Positions 48,501-57,083 of a stretch of DNA of 64,000 nucleotides are shown here, one piece after another. The stretch comes from Marinimicrobium agarilyticum DSM 16975 (lineage in GTDB: Bacteria; Pseudomonadota; Gammaproteobacteria; Pseudomonadales; Cellvibrionaceae). The position numbers were made by a program, and so were the translations under genes. The DNA lies in assembly GCF_000423345.1 (NCBI RefSeq), contig NZ_AUHU01000005.1:394964-458963 (forward strand). The letters run 5' to 3'. The notes below the pieces were generated by a model that searched no databases, had not been told where the DNA came from, and saw nothing but the letters and a program-made list of their open reading frames with translations. The first letter of the stretch is position 1. Each line of letters begins with the position of its first letter.

Positions 48501-49056
48501 GACGCTTGAGATCCTCCCGCAGGTCCGCGTCGGTTTCGAGTCGTCCCAGGAACTGCCGGACGGCTTCCCGGTAGGCCAGCTCCGGCGCGTCCAGCGTATC
48601 CGGTTGCGCCCCTAATTGACTGTCCAGAGGGAGCTGACGGGTAATCGAGCGACAGAGACTGTCGATGGTCTGGATGCGCAAGCGCTGGGGGCTCAGAAGC
48701 AGCTGCCACTGTTGGGCCCGGTCCCGTTCGAGCACCGCCTGGGCGAGGCGCCAGGTTCGGCGGGCGTGGGGGTTCTCCGGTTCGGGCTCCTCCCGGGCCT
48801 GGCGCAGGGCGGCCATGATCCGGTCCTGCATTTCGCCAGCGGCCTTGCGGGTAAAGGTAATCGCCAGCACTTCCTCGGGGTGGTCGCAGCCGGCGAGCAG
48901 GGTGAGCACCCGCTGGGTCAACAGACCGGTCTTGCCCGAGCCGGCGGGCGCCGCCACGGCGAAGGAGCGGGTCGGGTCCAGAGCCTCCTGGCGGGCCTCA
49001 AGATCGGGCGGGGCGTCGGGGCTGAAAGCGTTGTGGGGCAGTTGATCCAGGGTCAT
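45535..49056 (-). CDS. AddA-like UvrD-family helicase with C-terminal nuclease domain
   Basis: The 1173-residue protein is a superfamily 1A helicase: Walker A APAGSGKT at 36-43, AITFTRKAAGEMQDR, DEFQDT near 425, VGDGMQSCYGFRDANVG, VMTLHKSKGLEFD, and LLYVGCTRAIKRL (motif VI). A RecB-type nuclease ends the protein, with motif WIIDYKSSQP near residue 1107. This is the layout of AddA in AddAB double-strand-break repair, where the complex unwinds and resects DNA ends. Its ATG overlaps the stop of the AddB-like gene by four bases, so the two are coupled. Some gammaproteobacteria carry this pair besides RecBCD, and I cannot see whether recBCD exists elsewhere. Confidence 0.85.
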   Translation of the reverse strand: MTLDQLPHNAFSPDAPPDLEARQEALDPTRSFAVAAPAGSGKTGLLTQRVLTLLAGCDHPEEVLAITFTRKAAGEMQDRIMAALRQAREEPEPENPHARRTWRLAQAVLERDRAQQWQLLLSPQRLRIQTIDSLCRSITRQLPLDSQLGAQPDTLDAPELAYREAVRQFLGRLETDADLREDLKRLLRHLDSNLTAVESLLMRLLAKRDQWLGVMLEAQQAHARDYLEAVLHSVITEQLERVAEGIGYHASELCALADQAAANVAEDNPESPILALGGLAELPENSPESMGQWAALAELMLTAKGEWRKRLTKKEGFPAGKAGASLKARYQELVALLEEETPDLAEQLHAVRQLPPATYTGPQWRLLDSLTRLLPLLSAELTLVFKRLGATDYGAIAQAASFALGDEQNPTDIALKLDYRIRHILVDEFQDTAAPQLQLLEKLTAGWQPDDGRTLFIVGDGMQSCYGFRDANVGLFLDAREHGIGQVPMSALDLTVNFRSQTEVVRWVNEIFQQAFPARDDIGRGAVRYSPSIAFNAPLEGEAVQFYGCLHQSDNEEADSDALNPEANPDKTLAQMQEADSVAELAQQSLETDPGGTVAILVRSRPHLQWILPALARRGLHWQATEIDRLASRMAIVDLMSLTRALLNLDDRIAWLSILRAPWCGLDLHDLHTLINADPSEDNPRPRHGWPVIWQQLRQRDRIEGLSEVGRQSLQRLMSVLEPAWRERQRKPLRQWLEGIWLALGGPALLADPGDAQDIPSYFNLLERHQSGGGLKDWETFERGVASLFAAPRADADPRLQVMTLHKSKGLEFDTVIIPGLDRASSNDDKELLLWQQRISREGERQLLLGPLAPAGADADPLYQFMRAEAKLRDAYEATRLLYVGCTRAIKRLHLLACITLDPRSGKPRSPRQGSLLRTIWEPVQGQMSPAPASVPTPVSTDEAPADARPGLQHLLRLPTDWQAPALDDIQVLAAYRGKEFDDEENLPERETPRARLARHTGTVLHNQLQRLTEQGLTEWSESWAEQQRPFWRLQLRQMGWEPEAISDALNHIHQGLQQTFGDPDGRWVIDPRHEDSRCEWAIHHQMGNAVQESVIDRAFVEDEVRWIIDYKSSQPEAGQSPDAFLTGEADLYRGQLARYAKALRDLGEQRPIKTALYFPLLQTGRRLLLVET

Positions 49057-51797
49057 GCTTTACCCCCCTCAAGATCGGCGGGGTTAGCGAGCAGGCGGCT
49101 GATAGTGTCTTTCTCCAGAATCCGGTTCAGGGGAATCAGGTCGGCGCTGTAGCGCTGGGCCTTGGCGTCCTTGAAGTCGACCCGGGCGTCGCCTTGAATA
49201 AAGGCGTGAGCGAGCTCGGAAAGCACCGTTTGCCATTCGCCCTGCTGGGCGTCCCAATCATCGACTGGCTGCAGTCCCGACAAGGGCGTACTCAGGGCCC
49301 CCAGCCCGATCCACTGCAGCGCTTTCGGATTGAGCTGGGCAAAGGCGACGCCGTGGACCGACTCTGGATCGGTGACCGTATAGAGCGGCAGTTGGGGCTC
49401 CTCGGGGCGTTCCCCCAACCACTGTCGAGCGTTGAGGTCGGCCCCGGTTTTATAGTCGATCAACAACCGCTCGCCGTTTTCCAGCTCGTCGATCCGGTCG
49501 ATAAACAGCGTCAGGGTCAGGCCCTGAAACGTGATCTGGCGACGCTCCTCCGTGGCCAGGACGCGGAAGGGCGGGCGATCTTTTTCCAGCGTCAGCCAGC
49601 GGTGAACCATGTCGCTCAATCGTTCCTGCTCCAGGGCGCAGTACTCCGGTCCCAGCTCCTTCGGTCGGCGCTGGCGAATCGGCGCCAGGGTGCGCTCGCA
49701 CAGTTCGTTGATCATGGCTGATAGCGCGGTTTCCTCCATGGCGTGCAGCGCATGAGAGTCTCCCAGGGTTTTCCAGAGGCTCGCGAGCACCCCGTGCAGC
49801 AGGGTGCCGCGCTCGGCGGGGGACAACCCCATAACCGGGCGATCCGGGGCCCGGGCGCCCAGGCGCAGTTGGGCGAAGGCGTTAAAGGGGCAGGCGGCCT
49901 GGGCCTTGAACAGCGAGCTGCCGCCGGGGGCCTTGTCGTCCGTGGCGAACGCCGGGCCATTGGCGCAAGGCACCAGTGTCAGGGCGCGCTCCTGCGTCAG
50001 GGCCTGCTCAAAACGGGTTCGGGCACCGTGTTGCGCTGAGAGTACGGCCTCAAGCGGCGTCTCGGGGAGGTCCCGGATCAACGGGCTGGGGGAAAGGTGT
50101 CCCTGCTCGTCGCTGTCCGGCGCGCTGAAAATGACCTCTTCGGCGCACTGTTGGTAGTGTCGGGTCAGGCTACTGGCATATTGCAGTTCCCGTTCGGCGC
50201 TGGCGTGGGGCATCTGCCGATCCCGTTGCAACTCCAGTGGCAGCAGTGGATTGGGGGCCGGCACCGGAGGCCACTGGCGTTGGTGCAGCCCGACGACCCA
50301 GCAGTGGCTGAAGCGCAGCCCCGCGCCCTCGAGTGCCCCCAGGATCTGTACCGGTGAATCCGGTGTTTGTGCCTGGAAAGGCGTCTGTTGGGCGAGCTGG
50401 GCCAACTGTCCGAGGGCCTGGCTGAGGGTCATGTCGGTACCCGTGGCTTCCAGAGCGGAAAACGCCTCGAGCAGTTCATGCCACAGGCCCATCTGCTGGT
50501 ACTCCTGACTGTCCAGGCGACGGGTGCCGGGCCAGCCGAGGGTGTCCAGCTGCGTCTGGAAGGCTTGCGCCCACTGCCGCGCACTGGTCACCGCGGGTAG
50601 CCGTCGGCGCTGTTCGTCCAGTAGCTGCAGGCGTTTGATCGGTGCTTGGCCGTCCGGCTCCTGGGCGTTGGCATTCTCTGGCGCCATCCGCTCGGCCAGC
50701 GCCTGGCCGTGATAGCGCAAATCGCTGCCGCTGATCTCAAATTTTCCCAGCTCGCGCAGGCGGGCCACCAGTTGGGTGCGCCATACCAGCTCGGTGTCGA
50801 GGTCGCCCCAAAAGGGGTTCTGCAGCAAGGTGCAGAGGTCGTTCAGGGGCCATTGTTCGCGCAACAGACTCAGCAGTGACAGGGCACTCTGAATCAGGGC
50901 GGTGGAGCCCAGCGGAACCCCGGCGGAGAAGTTGAAGGGCAGGGTATAGCGCGGCCGGTCCGGCAGGATCGCCGTGGGCTCGAACACGTCCGCGAACACC
51001 CGTTCCACTTGATCGCGTCGCTGACCGAGGTCCGGAACAATAATGCCGATCACCGCTTCGGGGTCCGCCTGCAACTGCTCAAGGCTCCAAAGGGCCGCCG
51101 TTCTCAGTTCGGTTTCGGTGTCGGGCAGGGAAACCCGTCGGCAACGAGCTTCCTGGGCGCCTCCGGGGACGAGTTGTCGGGCTTCGGCGCTGGCGGCATC
51201 GATAATACGCTGGTGCAGCGGCGGCAGGGCATCAAACCCCAGAAGCCAGAGCCGGGGCAGGCGAGCCAAGGCCCCGTTCTCGAAAGCCCGGGCGATGATG
51301 GTGTGCGCCGCTTCCGGGGCCATGAGTTGTCGGTTGGCGAGGCGTTGTTCAAACGGCTCCAGCCAACCCAGGAAACTCCGAGTATTGCTGTTGAGGTAAG
51401 GGTCCTCCCGCAGGGACGATGGCTCCACCTGCCAGAGTGTCAGACTGCGCAGGGCCCCGTCCGCCTGCTGGGCCAACGGGTCGAGTTGCAGTAACGCCTG
51501 AGTATCCTCGGCCTGGCCGATGATCTGCTCCCAGATCCATTGGCGCTGGTGGCGGTTGGCCAGGGCACGGTCACAACCGGGGTGGCCCCGTTCCACCAGT
51601 GCCTGCCACTGGAGGTCGAGCCAACGGTTCAATGGCCATACGCGGGGTGCGCTCCAGGCACGCCGTCCGCGACTTTTCTGATACTGACTCCAGGCCTTGA
51701 GCAGATGCCGCCGCAATCGGTCATTGGCGGTAAGAATGGGCTCGTCGGCTTCCAGTGCGGGGATCAGGGGTTCCAGGTCAAACAGAGAGGTCGCCAT
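49053..51797 (-). CDS. AddB-like PD-(D/E)XK nuclease protein, iron-sulfur cysteines lost
   Basis: The 914-residue partner of the AddA-like helicase has an inactivated helicase-like front. The C-terminal nuclease domain has GTLLHGVLASLW (conserved His), FIDRIDEL and the catalytic LLIDYKTGADLNA near residue 777. In many RecB/AddB-type nucleases a 4Fe-4S cluster staples this domain, using one upstream Cys and three in a TCRYC-DLxxLCRI-like tail. Here the upstream Cys is present (AACPFNAFAQLRL), but the tail reads QRYSADLIPLNRI, with Gln, Ser and Asn where cysteines are expected. The fold is still recognisable, so the protein is probably active in a cluster-free form. It is the first gene of the two-gene unit. 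Confidence 0.82.
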   Translation of the reverse strand: MATSLFDLEPLIPALEADEPILTANDRLRRHLLKAWSQYQKSRGRRAWSAPRVWPLNRWLDLQWQALVERGHPGCDRALANRHQRQWIWEQIIGQAEDTQALLQLDPLAQQADGALRSLTLWQVEPSSLREDPYLNSNTRSFLGWLEPFEQRLANRQLMAPEAAHTIIARAFENGALARLPRLWLLGFDALPPLHQRIIDAASAEARQLVPGGAQEARCRRVSLPDTETELRTAALWSLEQLQADPEAVIGIIVPDLGQRRDQVERVFADVFEPTAILPDRPRYTLPFNFSAGVPLGSTALIQSALSLLSLLREQWPLNDLCTLLQNPFWGDLDTELVWRTQLVARLRELGKFEISGSDLRYHGQALAERMAPENANAQEPDGQAPIKRLQLLDEQRRRLPAVTSARQWAQAFQTQLDTLGWPGTRRLDSQEYQQMGLWHELLEAFSALEATGTDMTLSQALGQLAQLAQQTPFQAQTPDSPVQILGALEGAGLRFSHCWVVGLHQRQWPPVPAPNPLLPLELQRDRQMPHASAERELQYASSLTRHYQQCAEEVIFSAPDSDEQGHLSPSPLIRDLPETPLEAVLSAQHGARTRFEQALTQERALTLVPCANGPAFATDDKAPGGSSLFKAQAACPFNAFAQLRLGARAPDRPVMGLSPAERGTLLHGVLASLWKTLGDSHALHAMEETALSAMINELCERTLAPIRQRRPKELGPEYCALEQERLSDMVHRWLTLEKDRPPFRVLATEERRQITFQGLTLTLFIDRIDELENGERLLIDYKTGADLNARQWLGERPEEPQLPLYTVTDPESVHGVAFAQLNPKALQWIGLGALSTPLSGLQPVDDWDAQQGEWQTVLSELAHAFIQGDARVDFKDAKAQRYSADLIPLNRILEKDTISRLLANPADLEGGKA

Positions 51798-51984
51798 GGT
51801 GCTCCGTCGGGTGGCTTATCGGGAATGATGAAAGAGCAAGAATAGCATGAGCGGAGGGCGGCTTCAGGCACTTCAAAATAAAGATTGATGTGCCAATTTG
51901 TATGCTAGGCTTACCAGAGCAGTGAAAAAAATCAAAGAGCGCCCGCTCAGCTTGGGGAGGGAACGGCCCGCTTGAGGTACTTCA

Positions 51985-54582
51985 ATGCCGTGGATTAAAT
52001 CAATCAACACGAAGCTGTTGATGATCGTGGTCCTGTTTGCGGCCATCAGCGGCTTGTTGATCGGCACGTGGCAGGGCGCCAAGGAATCTCAGCGACTCCA
52101 GCAGCGTTATGACGACCGTCTGCAGGCACTGGGAGAGCGCTATCGCGACCGGCTGGCCAGCGAGATGTCGGCCCGTCAGGATTTGCTGAGCGCGGCCCGC
52201 GACGCTCTTGCAGATTCAATAATCCGAAACGCCGATCGGGACCTGCCCGTGGACTTCGGCGTCCGGCGGGACCCGGATGGGGCGGTTCGCGAATACCTGG
52301 GTGGGTCCGGCGTTTTTATTCACCAGGATACAACCATTGGTCCCGAAATCCGCCACTTGGTCTACCACACCAACAGCACTTGGCTGAATATCGAGCCACT
52401 GCTCAAGTCCCAGTTCAGCGCTTTCTATTTTATTACCAAAGATCGGGTCAGCCGAATCTGGCCGGCGAGCCTGGTGTCGGGCCATAAACCCGACCACGAT
52501 GTCACCGAAGAAATCTTCTACACCCTGGCCGAACCCGCCAACAACCCCGAGCGAAAGCCGCGCTGGACACCGGTTTATTTTGATTACTACTCTCAGACCT
52601 GGACTACCTCGTTATTGGTACCCATGTATATTGACGATGACTTTGTCGGCGTTGTCGGGGCGGACCTGCGGATGGCCTTTCTGTTCAAACAGCTCAAGCA
52701 GATGGAAGGGGATTTCAAATCTCTCGAGGGGTTCATCTTCAGCAGAGAGGGCGAACTGATTGTCCATGGTTCTCAGTCTGGTGAGGTCTCGGTCGATAAC
52801 GGATTGGAGCACTATAAGATGTTCAATCCAAGGGACAATGTCGGTTCCGGAATGCGACAGTTTATCGACTCGGTCCTGTCCGAATCTATTGCTCCCGGCA
52901 AGGTGCAGCGTCGGACACTGCGGGAGCAGCGCCAGCACGTTACCTACCAGCCATTGCCTGAGCTGGGGTGGTATGTGGGTCTGCACTACCCGCAGCGGCT
53001 GGTGGACGAAGAATACGCCGACATTATGGGAGTCATCTACCAGAACATTATCGGTATGCTGCTGTTTTTGGCGGTGGGGCTTTACTACGGTCTTAAGTGG
53101 GTGGTTACCCACCGGATACAGACACTGGCCTCGGTGACCGAGCGTATTGGAGCGGATCAGTGGTCTCTGCGCGTACCGGAGAGCGGCAGGGATGAAATCA
53201 GCCAACTGGCCCGCGGCATCAATCGGATGTTGGAAAAAATCAACGAGTTGTTCCGGGGATTGAATCACAGCATCCAGGATATGGAACGCCTCGCGTATTA
53301 TGACCAACTCACGGGGCTGGAGAATCGATTGCTTTTCAAAGAGCAATTGCGTACCGCCTTGTACTCCACTTTGCGGGACCAGCAGCACCTGGCCTTGTTG
53401 TACCTGGATCTCGACCACTTCAAAGACATCAACGACAGCCTGGGCCATGAAGCGGGCGACCAACTGCTGGTGGAGGTGGCGAATCGCCTGCGAGGCTGCC
53501 TGCGGGATGAAGACTCGGTCGCCCGCCTCGGGGGCGATGAATTTGCGGTGTTGCTGCGTCATGTGGGTGAGGCACGATACGCATCGGTTGTGGCGGAAAA
53601 AATTATCGAAACGCTGCGCCGGCCGATCGTGCTGAACGCTCAGGAAGTCATTGTCGGGACCAGCATCGGTATTACCCTGGCCCCCGACGACAGCTCCGAA
53701 ATCGATATCCTGATGCGCAATGCGGACCTGGCCATGTATCAGGCCAAATACCAGGGCCGCAATATTTACCGGTTCTACACGCCGGGGCTTAACACCCAGG
53801 TCGAGCAACGTCTGCGTCTGGAGCGGGAGCTACGGGGGGCGATTACCGCTCAGGAGTTTGAACTCTTTTATCAGCCCCAGCTCGATATGGTCACAAGGAA
53901 GATGGTCGGAATTGAAGCGCTGCTTCGGTGGCGGCATCCGAAGCGCGGACTGGTCTCGCCGGATGAATTCATTCCCGCCGCCGAGGAGTCGGGGCTGATT
54001 GTTCCCATTGGCAAGTGGGTCCTGCAGGCGGCCTGCCAGCAGGCAAAGAGTCTGCAGAAGTCCGGCTTCAGGGACATCAAAGTCTCCATCAATGTTTCCA
54101 CACGCCAGCTCAATGACCTGAAGTTTGTCGACGACCTGAAAAGTGTGATCGCCGAGATCGGCGTCGAACCGGAGCAACTGGTGCTGGAGGTGACTGAAAG
54201 CACTTTGATGGCCGACGCCGAGGTAGCGTTGAAGCATCTCCATGCAGTGCGGGAGATTGGTGTTGGCCTGGCCATCGATGACTTCGGTACCGGTTATTCA
54301 TCGCTGAGTTACCTGAAACGACTGCCGGTCAATTGGCTGAAAATAGATCGAAGTTTCGTGCAGCAATTGCCCGACAACGAAGAAGACCAGGCCATTACCA
54401 CGTTGATTGTGGCGATGGCCAACAGCCTGAATTATAAAGTGGTAGTGGAAGGCGTAGAGACTGAACCGCAGTTTGGTTTCCTGCAGCAGTGTGGTTGCCA
54501 CTACGGGCAAGGTTTTTACTTCAGCAGGCCCCTCCCGGTAGAGCAGCTTATGCTGCTGTTATTTGAAATGCGTGGTCATTAA
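51985..54582 (+). CDS. Membrane sensor diguanylate cyclase/phosphodiesterase (GGDEF-EAL)
   Basis: The 865-residue protein has an N-terminal membrane helix (LLMIVVLFAAISGLLIG) and a large extracytoplasmic sensor with Cache-like features (VYFDYYSQTWTTSLLVPMY, DFVGVVGADLRM). A second helix near 355, a HAMP linker, and then both c-di-GMP domains follow. RLGGDEFAVLL (GGDEF at 516-520) is intact for synthesis. EALLRW (from 644) with DDFGTGYSSLSYLKRLPVNWLKID is intact for hydrolysis. It therefore could make or destroy c-di-GMP; the net direction is unknown. ATG 51985 follows TGAGG. It stands alone, upstream of the toxin cassette and adhesin genes, whose expression c-di-GMP commonly influences, though no link is shown here. 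Confidence 0.93.
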   Translation: MPWIKSINTKLLMIVVLFAAISGLLIGTWQGAKESQRLQQRYDDRLQALGERYRDRLASEMSARQDLLSAARDALADSIIRNADRDLPVDFGVRRDPDGAVREYLGGSGVFIHQDTTIGPEIRHLVYHTNSTWLNIEPLLKSQFSAFYFITKDRVSRIWPASLVSGHKPDHDVTEEIFYTLAEPANNPERKPRWTPVYFDYYSQTWTTSLLVPMYIDDDFVGVVGADLRMAFLFKQLKQMEGDFKSLEGFIFSREGELIVHGSQSGEVSVDNGLEHYKMFNPRDNVGSGMRQFIDSVLSESIAPGKVQRRTLREQRQHVTYQPLPELGWYVGLHYPQRLVDEEYADIMGVIYQNIIGMLLFLAVGLYYGLKWVVTHRIQTLASVTERIGADQWSLRVPESGRDEISQLARGINRMLEKINELFRGLNHSIQDMERLAYYDQLTGLENRLLFKEQLRTALYSTLRDQQHLALLYLDLDHFKDINDSLGHEAGDQLLVEVANRLRGCLRDEDSVARLGGDEFAVLLRHVGEARYASVVAEKIIETLRRPIVLNAQEVIVGTSIGITLAPDDSSEIDILMRNADLAMYQAKYQGRNIYRFYTPGLNTQVEQRLRLERELRGAITAQEFELFYQPQLDMVTRKMVGIEALLRWRHPKRGLVSPDEFIPAAEESGLIVPIGKWVLQAACQQAKSLQKSGFRDIKVSINVSTRQLNDLKFVDDLKSVIAEIGVEPEQLVLEVTESTLMADAEVALKHLHAVREIGVGLAIDDFGTGYSSLSYLKRLPVNWLKIDRSFVQQLPDNEEDQAITTLIVAMANSLNYKVVVEGVETEPQFGFLQQCGCHYGQGFYFSRPLPVEQLMLLLFEMRGH

Positions 54583-54629
54583 CAACAATACTCGACTTCG
54601 GTTCTTATGACTAAGAGCGAATTCTGGTA

Positions 54630-54847
54630 AAGGATTGGCAACACTTTCCAAACAGATCACACTTTCTGTCGCGAGAGTGTGGCAGAATCTTACGCGCTTT
54701 TTAATGCTACCGAACCGACAAGGAACACAAGGACTGCCCGTCATGCCCCTATCTATGTCTCTCCAACGCATCTTGGCCTCCCTGGTCGTTGTCCGGCTGA
54801 CGGTTGGGAAAGTGTGCCCTCGGCTACCCATAGCCACCGGAGCGTAA
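54630..54847 (+). pseudogene. Decayed 5' fragment of the downstream lipoprotein gene (left direct repeat)
   Basis: From 54630 to about 54805 the sequence matches the region 57365-57530 upstream of and into the lipoprotein gene. Shared stretches include TTCCAAACAGATCACACTTT, GCGAGAGTGTGGCA, GGAACACAAGGA and GTCATGCCCCT. The copied coding start at 54743 reads MPLSMSLQRILASLVVVRLT, against MPLPMLRQLTLASLITLGLT in the intact gene. It lacks the lipobox Cys and stops at 54845-54847 after 34 codons. The toxin gene begins ten bases later. I read this as a leftover of a duplicated lipoprotein promoter and signal peptide. Confidence 0.7.
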
Positions 54848-54857
54848 GGAGGGTGGT

Positions 54858-56513
54858 ATGACCCAAATAGGAGAAGGCGTCGCCATCGGCGCCGGCAAGG
54901 ACCCAAAAGGCTTCGAGCTCGACGATAACCACTGGCTTGAGCTTGACTACCTCTACCAAAACGGTACTCCGCTCTACGGCACCTATCGGGCCACCGACAA
55001 CGAGGGCATGGAGTGGAATGGCCGCGTGAACGATCAGGGCCAGGTCTGCCTGGCCGGCTTACCCGACGGCAAGGTTCAGGTGGACCTGCTGCCCGAAACC
55101 AGTGATGAGAAGGCACTTAAAGCCACTCGCCGGGCCATCCAGAAAGTCCTAGACCAGATCATCGCCGACCAGAAAGCCGAGGCCGAAGAGTACGAGCGGG
55201 ACCTGGAAAACCTGGGCGGCCCCCGTCGGGTCTACCAACATATCCATAAAGTCGGCGACTCCGTCTGGAATGCCGCGCTCGGTGTGGTTGAGCTGGCCGA
55301 AACCGCCACCCACAAGCTCATCGAAATCTCCAATTTTCTACACCCGGTCAACTTACTCGGTGACCAACTCAAAGCCGCCTATAAAAGCTATCAGGACGGA
55401 GAACTCACACGGGAGCAGTGGTACGACAGCATCAACCAGAACCTCAAGGAGGAACACCAGAAAGACCTCGCCCGCATTTTCGGCATAGAGCCCGATGACC
55501 TGAGCAAAGAGCGCCTTCAGGAGCTGATGGCCCTTATCGCGGAAGCCTACGACGTTGCAGCGTTCATCGCCGACGACGCAGAGACCCAAACCATGCTCAA
55601 ACAGTTCGCGAAAGACCTGGCCGCGACACAACACAGCATGGAATGGGCCGGGTTCGCGGGGGCTGCCGTATTTGAGCTGGTTCTGGCCGCGCTGCTGGCC
55701 GTCTTCACGACCGGAATTGGCACCGCCGCCCAGGCCGGTATCAAACTGCGTCACGCGGCCGAAATGCGCAAACTGACGCCGTTGTTTAGAAAGCTCGCTG
55801 AACAGCTACGGAGTAAGAAACTCAACAAGCAGGTAGATGTGCCGGTGGACACACCCACCACCACTAAAACCGATCAACCTGAGATTATTGATCTCAAACC
55901 AGCACAGCCCGGTTTCTACTCGCCACACCCGGATGTAGACCATCCCAAAACCGGTGACCGTATACATAGGAGAGAGCACACCGACGGCCATGCAAGGGAT
56001 CCATATACTCTTCAAGATGATGGGAAGCCTATGGGTGCAGAAATGGGGCAGATGCCAAAAAACCTCTACGGAATGGAGGAATTGCCTGTTGATCATGATG
56101 CTCACGTTGAGCAAGGTTGGCCAACGCTAAACTATAACAACCACGAAACGTTTAACACATTCACCGTCGCAAAACCCGTAGAACTTTCCAAGGGTACCAA
56201 AATATATCGAATAGTAGACGAGACGGCTAGTGACGCTGGCGGGTTTTGGGCTTACGACTTGCCCGCCAGCAAGACCGAATGGCGCAAAGAGTTTGCGGTA
56301 AAAGACAGCTGGAACGATAATGGTTACTACGTGGAACACGTGGTTGGAGAAGAAGGGTTGAAGGTCTGGGAAGGGCCAGCTGCGGGACAGCGCTACAAAA
56401 AAGGCCCGGAAGGGAATAGCTTCTATTTGAGTGGAGGAGGAACCCAGCTGTTTGTTACACCGAATTCGATAGAGACCTCATCACCTAAACTTACTGAATG
56501 GCCGGAGTTGTAA
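54858..56513 (+). CDS. Polymorphic-toxin-like protein with candidate NADase/ADP-ribosyl C-terminal domain
   Basis: I do not recognise the 551-residue protein as a named family. Residues 25-80 (HWLELDYLYQNGTPLYGTY, GRVNDQGQVCLAGLPDGKV) look like the transthyretin-like beta domains at the front of many secreted effectors. A helical middle follows, with a hydrophobic stretch (FAGAAVFELVLAALLAVF) near 275-292, then a Pro/Thr linker. The last ~110 residues (KIYRIVDETASDAGGFWAYD, PASKTEWRKEF, NGYYVEHVV, EGPAAGQ, LSGGGTQLF) resemble the order seen in TNT-type NAD-hydrolysing toxins. A conserved R, a Tyr-Val strand, and a final GGG-Q are in place. This is by eye and uncertain. AAGGAGG five bases before ATG 54858 is the strongest ribosome-binding site in this region. 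The 3' half is AT-richer than the 5' half. Confidence 0.55.
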   Translation: MTQIGEGVAIGAGKDPKGFELDDNHWLELDYLYQNGTPLYGTYRATDNEGMEWNGRVNDQGQVCLAGLPDGKVQVDLLPETSDEKALKATRRAIQKVLDQIIADQKAEAEEYERDLENLGGPRRVYQHIHKVGDSVWNAALGVVELAETATHKLIEISNFLHPVNLLGDQLKAAYKSYQDGELTREQWYDSINQNLKEEHQKDLARIFGIEPDDLSKERLQELMALIAEAYDVAAFIADDAETQTMLKQFAKDLAATQHSMEWAGFAGAAVFELVLAALLAVFTTGIGTAAQAGIKLRHAAEMRKLTPLFRKLAEQLRSKKLNKQVDVPVDTPTTTKTDQPEIIDLKPAQPGFYSPHPDVDHPKTGDRIHRREHTDGHARDPYTLQDDGKPMGAEMGQMPKNLYGMEELPVDHDAHVEQGWPTLNYNNHETFNTFTVAKPVELSKGTKIYRIVDETASDAGGFWAYDLPASKTEWRKEFAVKDSWNDNGYYVEHVVGEEGLKVWEGPAAGQRYKKGPEGNSFYLSGGGTQLFVTPNSIETSSPKLTEWPEL

Positions 56514-56518
56514 GGGTT

Positions 56519-57055
56519 ATGGAAAAGGAAATAAAAAGGAGGCTGTTAAAGCGTAAATTCTCCAGCGTTGAGTACATGGAAGAGATGCGGGATTGGCATC
56601 AGAAGGCGATTGATGGCCTGCTGGAAGGGTTACGTAATTTTTACAGGTTCCCTCCCCAAAATGAAGACTGGCATAATTGGCACCCATCGGATTGGCCTGA
56701 GACCTGGGAAAAGAAAGTACTGACCAACCTGAGGGACATACAGAACAGCATAGATGACGGTATTGTTCGGGCCAAGAATGGTGATTCTAGTTATATTGAC
56801 AGTGTGGCAGCGGAAATACACAGCATCTTTCGAAACATGGATGTGGTTAGTTGGAAATGGTGGGAATACATAAACTCGGAATACCGCAAACGTTTTGACG
56901 ACAGTCTGGTGATGGCAAGTAAGACTGCCTCTAATATTATGAGAGAGCTATCTGACGCATGGAAAACTGAAGAGTCCATACTCAAGGAAGCCATCACGGG
57001 TCCTGTTGATGAGAGAGATCTAAAGCGCTATTTGAGGCCTGGAGAAAAGGCTTAA
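56519..57055 (+). CDS. Unknown 178-residue protein after the toxin-like gene, candidate immunity or partner
   Basis: I recognise no family. The protein is charged and largely helical, rich in Trp (DWHQKAIDGLLEG, EDWHNWHPSDWPETWEKKV, MDVVSWKWWEYINSEYRK). It has no signal peptide or membrane segment, so it is probably cytoplasmic. ATG 56519 lies five bases after the toxin-like stop; an in-frame ATG at 56498 would overlap that gene by 16 bases. Base composition is AT-richer than the surrounding chromosome. Tight linkage directly after a toxin-like gene is the usual position of an immunity gene, which is the only reason for that suggestion. Confidence 0.6.
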   Translation: MEKEIKRRLLKRKFSSVEYMEEMRDWHQKAIDGLLEGLRNFYRFPPQNEDWHNWHPSDWPETWEKKVLTNLRDIQNSIDDGIVRAKNGDSSYIDSVAAEIHSIFRNMDVVSWKWWEYINSEYRKRFDDSLVMASKTASNIMRELSDAWKTEESILKEAITGPVDERDLKRYLRPGEKA

Positions 57056-57083
57056 CATTATTTCGGAGATTTTCTTTCAAAGA

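Noticed and set aside
51985..54582. Degenerate GGDEF or EAL site
   Set aside because: Both GGDEF (516-520) and EALL (644-647) with the downstream DDFGTGYSS are intact, so there is no sign of a pseudo-enzyme.
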